Below are positions 57,777-64,000 of a stretch of 64,000 nucleotides of DNA, piece by piece. A program made the position numbers and the translations under genes. Under the pieces are notes generated by a model. It made no database searches. It saw only the letters and a list, made by a program, of their open reading frames with translations, and had not been told where the DNA came from. The stretch covers positions 992,001 to 1,056,000 of the forward strand of contig CAWHXG010000001.1 in the NCBI GenBank assembly GCA_963833235.1. Direction: 5' to 3'. This DNA is from CAWHXG01 sp963833235. Its GTDB lineage: Bacteria; Pseudomonadota; Alphaproteobacteria; Rhodobacterales; Rhodobacteraceae. Every line of letters starts with the position of its first letter. Position 1 is the stretch's first letter.

Positions 57777-60700
57777 ATGAAGGGCGATTTCTCGAGGCTG
57801 ACCTTCGATCCGACGCACGGCTTCACGCAGGTGATGCGCCAACAGGGTCGGGTGGACGTGGATGCCGACTGGAACGAGCAGCAGGCGATCACGACGCATC
57901 TCAGCCGCACGGCACGGGCGGGTGTGATCGGCCCGGCGGGGGCCCCGACCGAGGGCGGCGGCTTCGCCATCGCGGCGGATGGCGGCACCATCGAAATCGG
58001 GGCGGGCACGTTCTATGCCGGCGGGCAGCTGGTGGAGCTGGCTGCGCCGACCACGCTTGCGGATCAACCCTTTCTCGCTGGCATGCCACCCTTCCACGAC
58101 GCCGAAGGCGCCGCGCAGGAGGACCCGGCAGAGGGCCGCCATCTGCTGTTCCTCGAGGTCTGGGACCGCCATGTCACCGCCATGGAAGCCCCGTGGCTGC
58201 GGGAATTCGCCCTCGGGGGCCCCGATACCACGACCCGCCTCCAGACGGTCTGGCGTGTCCGCGCGCTGCAGATGCCGGAGGGCGAGGCGCCCGCTCATTG
58301 CGAAACCGAGAGCCCCGCCTGGACGGCGCTGATGACCCCGCCCAATGGTACGCTCGCGGCGCGGGCCCGCAATGCGCCGGCGGTGACCAACCTCTGCGCC
58401 ATCCCGGAGAGTGCGGGCTACCAGAGCCTTGACCACCGCCTCTACCGGGTCGAGATCCACGAGGCCGGTGGGCCGGAGGCGGCGAGCTGGAAATGGTCGC
58501 GCGACAATGCCGCGTTCTCGGCCGAATGGCTGGCGCGCGATGGCGTGAACCTGACCGTCTCCAGCACCGGCTTCGACGATCAGATCGGCTTCCGCAGCGG
58601 CGGCTGGGTCGAGCTTACCTCCGACGATTTCGATCTGGCGGGCAGGCCCGGCACGCTGGCGCGCGTGGCGCGGGTGCGCGCCGACGTTCTGGAGGTGGAG
58701 GGCGGCACCGCCACGGGCTCGCTCGATCCCGCCGGTTTCGGGGCAGGACCGAAGGTGCGCGCCTGGGACGGGGCCGGCGCGGCCCCGCTTACCAGCCCCG
58801 GCTTTCTGCCGCTGGAGAACGGCGTGGAGGTGGAATTCGGCGACGGGGCCTACCGGACGGGCGACTATTGGGTGATCCCGGCGCGGTCCGGCCTTGGCGT
58901 CGAATGGCCCGCGGCCGGCGGCGTGCCGGACGCCCAGACCCGCCACGGCACGGATCGCCGGTTCGCGCGGCTGGCGCTTCTGGATTACTCGGATGGCACC
59001 TGGAGCCTCGTGGCCGATTGCCGGCCGCTCTTCCCGGCCGCCACCGCCCTGCTCGCCCTGCATGAGCTTGGCGGCGACGGGCAGGAGATCGCGCCGGACC
59101 CTGCGGCGCCGGATGCCTTGTTGCCCCTGCGCGAGCCCTTGCGCATCGGCGTGGCCCGCGGGCAGCATCCGGCCGCGGCGCAGGTCGTTCGCTTCCGGGT
59201 GGTGGCGGGCGAGGGGCGGCTGGCAGGCACCGAACAAGAGACGACGGTGCTGACGGGCGCCGACGGCACGGCCTCGATGGAGTTCCACTGCGATTCGATC
59301 ACCCTCGATCAGGCGGTGGAGGCGACGCTCCTCAGCCCCGGCGGCGAAGCCCGGCACCTGACCCATCGGTTCACGGCGCGCCTTTCGCGCGGGGCGGACA
59401 TTTCCTTCGATCCCGTCAACTGCCCGCCGCTGGCCGGCGACCGCACGGTCCAGGCGGCGATCGAACGGCTGTGCCAGACCGGCGCGCAGGGCTGCGCGAC
59501 CTACGTGCTGGCGCCCGATGCCGATTGGCAGGCTGTCCTGCGGGCGCTGCAGCCCCAGGAGGATGCGCATATCTGCTTCCGGCGCGGCCTTTACCGCACG
59601 GACAAACGGATCGAGCTGAAATCCTTGGGTCACATCACGCTCTCCGGGATCGGCGAAGGCAGCCGGATCGTCGCCGAGGGCCCCGAATGCGCGCTGCACT
59701 TCGTCGGCTGCCGCAGCCTCGGCGTCAGCGATCTGGCCTTCTCGGCGCCCGCCGCCTCGCGCCCCGATGCGCCGATACCCGACATCAACGGGGTGCTGAC
59801 CGCCACGCGCTGTGGTGTGGTGCAGGTGGAGCGGGTGAGCTTTCTCACCGGCGCCTCCGCGCGGCTCGACCGCGCCTGCCTCACGATCCGCCAGGCAGGC
59901 GACGGGCGCGCGTCGGCAATGACCGAGCAGGTGACCGTGCGGGACTGCACCTTCGCCGTGGGCGACGGGCAGACCGGCCTGCTGATCACCGACGCGGAGA
60001 TCGTGCGGGTGGAAGCAAACCGGGTCACCGGCCAGGGTTCGGTCGCGATCCCGCCGGGCGACGACGATGTTGACGACGATGAAGATGACGACAAGGGCGG
60101 CGGCGTGATCGTGACCGGCCCTAAGATCTTCGAAACCCCCCGCGTGCGCGATGCCGTCGTCGGGCGGCTGGTCAACAAGATGATCGCCGCCGAAACGAAG
60201 ACCCAAGGCACCGGCAAGGTGACCATCCCCGCCGGGGGCTTCACCGTGGCGCTGGAGAGCGACGTCAGCGAACGCGACTGGCGGCGCGCGGCGGCCGCGC
60301 TGCCCCCGACCAAGGAGGACCTGTCCAGCGACCGGGCCGTGCGAGACTACGTGAGCCGCGTGGCCGGTCGCATCGTCGAGGCGCCCGACACCGCTCCGAG
60401 CTTCGCCAACCTTCTGAAAGCGGCGCGCATCGGAGCCGGGGGACGCGAGATCGAGCCCGACACCGCGCGCGCCCTCATCGTCGACGAGGCCAACGTCCGC
60501 GTCGAGGCGGCAACAGCCGACACAACCGGACGCTCCGTCACGATCGCCTCGGGGCCGCATCGCGTGTCGTTCGACAGCGAGATCGCCCAGGCCGACTGGA
60601 ACCGCCTGATCCGGGCCACCGGGCTGGGGGAGGTCGGCTCCAACGTCGTGCTGGAGCAGAAGGTGCGCGAACTGGCCGCGAGCCTTGTGAAGGACGCCGC

Positions 60701-61319
60701 GCTGCGCGAGAGGTTCGCCTTCTCCCGTGCCTATTTCGAGGCAGCCCTTGCCCGAACCGCCGCGGTCGCCGGGCAGGGCATCGTCTGCGCCGGCAGCCGC
60801 CTCACCGACGTCTCGATCACCGGCAACCATCTGGGGCGCGTCTACGAGGGCATCCGCGTGGCGGTCAGCCATGGCGCCCCCCGGGACGCGCCGCCCGACG
60901 TCGCCGGATCGGTCGAGATCGCCGGCAACCGGATCGCCCTTGCCGTGCCGCTCTCTGCGTCGCGGGGCGACCAGGGGATCTTCGTGGGCAATGCCGAGCG
61001 CATCCGGATCGTCGACAACGAAGTATTGTTCGACCGTCGGCCGAACGACCCGCGCTACGTGACGGGAATCGAGGTCTGGGGGGTGCTCGGGCCGCAGATC
61101 CACCTGCGCGAGAACACGGTGTCCCACGCCGAGATCGCCCTGCGCGTCACCCAGGAGGGCCCCTTCGACAAAGAGCGCAGCGGCATGTGGCGTGCCGTGG
61201 CCAACCTTTCGCTGAACGGCGGAGACGACCCCTTCGTGTTCCAGAGCGATCCCGAGGCGCCCAACGGCCCCGCGCCGTTGCCGTTCCTGCGGCGTGACAA
61301 CATCAGCCATTCCGGCTGA
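57777..61319 (+). CDS. DUF6519 protein with interrupted beta-helix (fibre-like)
   Basis: 1180 residues, last gene of the eCIS operon. Residues 1-370 are a DUF6519-type domain (MKGDFSRLTFDPTHGFTQVM, GRVDVDADWNEQQAITTHL, SWKWSRDNAAFSAEWLARDG). From about 540 a right-handed beta-helix begins (VQVERVSFLTG, LLITDAEIVRVEANRVTG) and resumes at about 1000 (LTDVSITGNHLGRVYEGIRV). Between them lie an Asp-rich loop (761-775) and two related helical inserts (about 812-885 and 917-990). Beta-helix proteins at this position are probably the baseplate-exposed fibre or glycan-binding component. Intact frame; 21 bases after gpI. Confidence 0.8.
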   Translation: MKGDFSRLTFDPTHGFTQVMRQQGRVDVDADWNEQQAITTHLSRTARAGVIGPAGAPTEGGGFAIAADGGTIEIGAGTFYAGGQLVELAAPTTLADQPFLAGMPPFHDAEGAAQEDPAEGRHLLFLEVWDRHVTAMEAPWLREFALGGPDTTTRLQTVWRVRALQMPEGEAPAHCETESPAWTALMTPPNGTLAARARNAPAVTNLCAIPESAGYQSLDHRLYRVEIHEAGGPEAASWKWSRDNAAFSAEWLARDGVNLTVSSTGFDDQIGFRSGGWVELTSDDFDLAGRPGTLARVARVRADVLEVEGGTATGSLDPAGFGAGPKVRAWDGAGAAPLTSPGFLPLENGVEVEFGDGAYRTGDYWVIPARSGLGVEWPAAGGVPDAQTRHGTDRRFARLALLDYSDGTWSLVADCRPLFPAATALLALHELGGDGQEIAPDPAAPDALLPLREPLRIGVARGQHPAAAQVVRFRVVAGEGRLAGTEQETTVLTGADGTASMEFHCDSITLDQAVEATLLSPGGEARHLTHRFTARLSRGADISFDPVNCPPLAGDRTVQAAIERLCQTGAQGCATYVLAPDADWQAVLRALQPQEDAHICFRRGLYRTDKRIELKSLGHITLSGIGEGSRIVAEGPECALHFVGCRSLGVSDLAFSAPAASRPDAPIPDINGVLTATRCGVVQVERVSFLTGASARLDRACLTIRQAGDGRASAMTEQVTVRDCTFAVGDGQTGLLITDAEIVRVEANRVTGQGSVAIPPGDDDVDDDEDDDKGGGVIVTGPKIFETPRVRDAVVGRLVNKMIAAETKTQGTGKVTIPAGGFTVALESDVSERDWRRAAAALPPTKEDLSSDRAVRDYVSRVAGRIVEAPDTAPSFANLLKAARIGAGGREIEPDTARALIVDEANVRVEAATADTTGRSVTIASGPHRVSFDSEIAQADWNRLIRATGLGEVGSNVVLEQKVRELAASLVKDAALRERFAFSRAYFEAALARTAAVAGQGIVCAGSRLTDVSITGNHLGRVYEGIRVAVSHGAPRDAPPDVAGSVEIAGNRIALAVPLSASRGDQGIFVGNAERIRIVDNEVLFDRRPNDPRYVTGIEVWGVLGPQIHLRENTVSHAEIALRVTQEGPFDKERSGMWRAVANLSLNGGDDPFVFQSDPEAPNGPAPLPFLRRDNISHSG

Positions 61320-61414
61320 GGTAGGGTCGCTGCCCTTGAACGGTTGTATCGCTGCCGCGGTCCGGTAGGTTCCGCCCCGGTGCCCGCGACACGGGCGATG
61401 GGAGGAGACGCAAT

Positions 61415-62359
61415 ATGATGAGAACAATCGGGGCGGTCTGCCTGGGCATGGCGCTTGCCGGCACGGCCACGGCGCAGGACCGCGTGACCTGCAAGTCCGC
61501 CAAGGCGGGGTCGTCGTACTACCAGATGGGCGTGGAACTGGCGGAGGCGATGAAGGCCGGCAGCGGCGGCACCGTTTCGGTGACCGTCGAGGAAAGCCAG
61601 GGATCGGTGCAGAACGTGATGGAAGCGCGGGCCCGCGGTGCCGATTACGTCTTCACCACACCGCCTTCGCTCGTCGCCGCCGCGCAGGGCGGCACCGGGC
61701 CGTTCGACGGCAAGGGAGATCCGGCCTTCGCCGAGATCCGCGCGCTCTTTCCCATCCCGTCCCTCACGATGCACTTCGTGATGGATGCCGAGACCGGCGT
61801 GACAACCCTCGGCGATCTCGGCGGGCAGACGATCCTGCTCGGCGCCGGCAGCTTCGGCGCCACCGAGGGCGAGAAGTATCTGGATCTCTTCGGCCTGACC
61901 GAAAAGGTGACGATCGCGGATGCGGAACTCTCGAATGCCGTGGCCGCCTTGCAAAACGGCCAGATCGACGGCTTCGTAACCGCTGGCAGCTACCCCGCGC
62001 CGAACGTCATCGAGGCCGCGGCGACCATGCCGGTCACCGTGCTGTCGATGACCGACGACGAGGTCGCCGAGACCGGCCGCACGCGGCTGGAGATCCCGGC
62101 CGGCACCTATACCGGGCAGGACGCGCCCATCGTGACGACGGCCCTAGACGTGGTCGCCTTCGCCACGACGAAGATGAGCGAAGAGACCGCTTACGTGCTG
62201 ACCCGGACGTTCTGGGAAGAGCAGGAGCGGCTGGCCGATACCGCGCGTTGGTGGGCCGGGGTTGAGCCTGCGATGCTGCAGGGGGTCGACACCGGCATCC
62301 ACCCCGGTGCGATGCGCTACTACCAGGAGATCGGCGCCGAGGTGGAGCCCGGTAGCTGA
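61415..62359 (+). CDS. TRAP transporter TAXI-family solute-binding protein
   Basis: 314 residues, with a signal peptide (IGAVCLGMALAGTATAQ) and GGGAGGAG before ATG 61415. The TAXI fold is seen in SAKAGSSYYQMGVELAEAMK, VEESQGSVQNVMEARARGAD and IDGFVTAGSYPAPNVIEAAA. It delivers a carboxylate or amino-acid-like ligand to the TRAP permease encoded 17 bases downstream. Distinct in sequence from the TAXI protein at 25995-27145, so it is likely to have a different ligand. Confidence 0.92.
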   Translation: MMRTIGAVCLGMALAGTATAQDRVTCKSAKAGSSYYQMGVELAEAMKAGSGGTVSVTVEESQGSVQNVMEARARGADYVFTTPPSLVAAAQGGTGPFDGKGDPAFAEIRALFPIPSLTMHFVMDAETGVTTLGDLGGQTILLGAGSFGATEGEKYLDLFGLTEKVTIADAELSNAVAALQNGQIDGFVTAGSYPAPNVIEAAATMPVTVLSMTDDEVAETGRTRLEIPAGTYTGQDAPIVTTALDVVAFATTKMSEETAYVLTRTFWEEQERLADTARWWAGVEPAMLQGVDTGIHPGAMRYYQEIGAEVEPGS

Positions 62360-62376
62360 GCGACACCGGGCGCGAC

Positions 62377-64000
62377 ATGCCGCGCGGCCTTGCGCAGAAC
62401 AAGCCGCGCGGCGCCGAACACGCCGTGGGGCACGCCGCCGAAGACGGCCCGGGGCAGGAAGGGGCAAGCGGCGGGGCGTCGTCGAACGCGGCCTCGCCCA
62501 GGCCGGCGGCCAGCCTGCCGCGGCCCGGCGCCGGGTGGGTGGCGCTTGGGCTTGTTTCCATCGCGTTCCATCTGGGGCTGGTCTTTCAGGGCCTCGTGCC
62601 TGCGCTCGTGGCCCGGCCACTGCACCTCGCGCTGATCCTGCCTTGGGTCTATTTAGGCGGGCGGCGGCCCTGGGGCACGGGCGTGACTGTGCTAGGCGTC
62701 GGCATCTGCCTCTGGATCGCCTGGTCCCACAGGGCATTGCGCGATCAGTATGGCTTTCTCGAAGGACCGGGGCAGATGGTCATGGCGGTCGTCCTGCTGG
62801 CGATCGTCCTTGATGCCGCGCGGCGGATGATCGGCTGGCCGCTTCCCCTCGTCGCGGCGACGACGCTGGCCTATGGGCTCTTCGGGCAGCACATCCCCGG
62901 CCAGTTCGGCCATGCGGGCGTTCCGCTCGCCAGCTTCCTCGGCACGCTGACCATCGCCGAAGGCGGCATCTGGGGCAGCCTCACGGGCGTCTCGGTCGGC
63001 GTCGTCGCCATCTTCGTGATCTTCGGGGCGGTCCTGAACGCCGGCGAGGCGGGGCAGGGCTTCATGAACGTCGCCTCGGCCGCGGCAGGCAGCCTGCGGG
63101 GCGGGGCGGCGAAGGTCTCGGTCCTGTCCTCGGCGCTCTTCGGGTCGATCTCGGGATCGGCCAGCGCCAACGTCGCCTCCACCGGGGCGGTGACCCTGCC
63201 GGCGATGACCGGCCTTGGCTACCCCCGCCGCCTGGCGGGCGCGGTGGAGGCGGTGGCCTCCTCGGGCGGGCAGATCATGCCGCCGCTGATGGGGGCCGGC
63301 GCCTTCGTGATGGTCGAGCTGACGGGCGTTCCCTACCCGGGCATCATGGCGGCGGCGCTCTTGCCGGCGCTTCTCTACTTCTTCGCGGTCTGGATCGGGA
63401 TCGACGCCTATGCCTCGCGCTACGATCTGGCGGGGCTTCCGGCGGAGGCCCGGCCCGGCCGGCGCGATGTAGCGGTGACCAGCGGATTCTTCGCGTTGCC
63501 TTTCGCGATCCTGCTCTGGGCGATGTTCGGCCTGGGCGTGACCCCGCAATTCGCGGCCTGCTACGCGATCCTCGCGGCGGCCTGTCTGCTGCCGTTCGAC
63601 GGCATGCGCGGATGGGCGCCCCGGCAGGGCGCGCGGCGCGTGGCCAACGCGGCCGCCACTGCGGGGCGGCAGGTCGCCATGATCGGCTCCATCATCGTCT
63701 GCGCCGGCATCGTCGTCGGCGTGCTCGGCATCACCGGGCTCGGGATCAAGCTGACGAGCGCGATCGTCTCCGGCGCGGGGGGCTCGCTCTGGCCGGCGCT
63801 GCTGCTGACGGCGCTGGCTTGCCTGCTGCTCGGCATGGAGGTGCCGACGACCGCGGCTTACGTGATCTGCGTCAGCGTCGCGGGCCCGGCGCTCATCGGG
63901 CTGGGGCTGGAGCCGCTGCGCGCGCATCTCTTCGTCTTCTGGTTCGCGCTTCTCAGCACCATCACACCGCCGGTCTGCGGCGCGGTCTTCATCGCGGCGG
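62377..64000 (+). CDS. TRAP transporter fused permease (4TM/12TM), 3' end outside the window
   Basis: At least 541 codons, open to the window end. After a hydrophilic N-terminus of about 48 residues, membrane segments run throughout. The large-subunit signatures are present: FGSISGSASANVASTGAVTL, SSGGQIMPPLMGAGAFVMVE and LGMEVPTTAAYVICVSVAGP, characteristic of fused DctQM/TAXI-type permeases. ATG 62377 is 17 bases after the TAXI gene. Unlike the homologous gene at 24020-25973, the frame is unbroken. Only the last part of the protein is missing. Confidence 0.92.
   Translation, partial: MPRGLAQNKPRGAEHAVGHAAEDGPGQEGASGGASSNAASPRPAASLPRPGAGWVALGLVSIAFHLGLVFQGLVPALVARPLHLALILPWVYLGGRRPWGTGVTVLGVGICLWIAWSHRALRDQYGFLEGPGQMVMAVVLLAIVLDAARRMIGWPLPLVAATTLAYGLFGQHIPGQFGHAGVPLASFLGTLTIAEGGIWGSLTGVSVGVVAIFVIFGAVLNAGEAGQGFMNVASAAAGSLRGGAAKVSVLSSALFGSISGSASANVASTGAVTLPAMTGLGYPRRLAGAVEAVASSGGQIMPPLMGAGAFVMVELTGVPYPGIMAAALLPALLYFFAVWIGIDAYASRYDLAGLPAEARPGRRDVAVTSGFFALPFAILLWAMFGLGVTPQFAACYAILAAACLLPFDGMRGWAPRQGARRVANAAATAGRQVAMIGSIIVCAGIVVGVLGITGLGIKLTSAIVSGAGGSLWPALLLTALACLLLGMEVPTTAAYVICVSVAGPALIGLGLEPLRAHLFVFWFALLSTITPPVCGAVFIAA

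Noticed and set aside
30048..61319. Possibility that the cluster is a prophage
   Set aside because: No capsid, portal, terminase, integrase, lysis or repressor gene, while the AAA+ ATPase, DUF4255 and DUF4157 genes are typical of eCIS.
30048..61319. Possibility that the cluster is a type VI secretion system
   Set aside because: No TssJLM membrane complex, ClpV or TssK-like gene; the sheath, terminator and AAA+ types match eCIS.
57756..61427. Open frame of about 1223 codons antisense to the DUF6519 gene
   Set aside because: Shadow of a GC-rich gene; the sense strand carries clear DUF6519 and beta-helix motifs.

Overview
The window is GC-rich, densely packed DNA from an alphaproteobacterium, most likely of the Rhodobacterales/Paracoccaceae type. 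The evidence is very high GC at third codon positions, many ATGA/GTGA/TGATG gene overlaps, several GTG starts, two TRAP-TAXI uptake systems, RbsABC- and BMP-type ABC transporters, and CsoR and RpiR regulators. No tRNA, rRNA, CRISPR array or insertion sequence was seen.

Layout. (1) 1-6.2 kb: a LacI-type regulator, cut by the window edge, diverges from a BMP-type (nucleoside-like) ABC importer operon that ends in a DraG-fold ADP-ribosylglycohydrolase-like gene. (2) 6.4-14.4 kb: a leftward RbsABC-like sugar/polyol importer with an RpiR regulator, a creatininase-family amidohydrolase and a small unknown protein, divergent from a phosphotriesterase-family hydrolase. (3) 14.6-18.7 kb: a spermidine-synthase-like protein, a CsoR metal/thiol sensor with a clear operator, a glutaredoxin-MauE/DoxX membrane fusion and an ABC1/UbiB kinase. 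(4) 18.9-29.7 kb: fatty or organic acid beta-oxidation genes (thiolase, FadB-like, acyl-CoA ligase, acyl-CoA dehydrogenase, dienoyl-CoA-reductase-like SDR, hotdog thioesterase) around a TRAP-TAXI transporter. (5) 30.0-61.3 kb: a complete-looking 19-gene contractile injection system (eCIS/phage-tail-like) on the + strand, almost all genes touching or overlapping. (6) 61.4-64 kb: a second TRAP-TAXI uptake system, running off the end.

The eCIS is the outstanding feature. It encodes one sheath, one tube, a zinc-knuckle gp26-like chaperone, a proline-rich linker protein, a DUF4255 terminator, an AAA+ ATPase, a tube initiator, a LysM baseplate protein, separate gp27-like hub and gp5/gpV-like spike, a PAAR-like tip, gp25, two gpJ/gp47-like wedge proteins, a gpI-like protein and a DUF6519 beta-helix protein. 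Where a tape measure or cargo would be expected sit two DUF4157 (HExxH) proteins. One is 2595 residues long with helical repeats followed by a very long AsmA/TamB-like beta-repeat region. The other fuses DUF4157 to an OmpA-like domain. These are the best candidates for undescribed biology.

Sequence quality is uneven. Genes between about 0.4 and 26.1 kb contain many single-base frameshifts, some mutually compensating inside conserved motifs, while no gene from 27.3 kb onward has one. I read this mainly as local assembly error, so these genes are listed as frameshifted in the sequence as given, not as proven pseudogenes.
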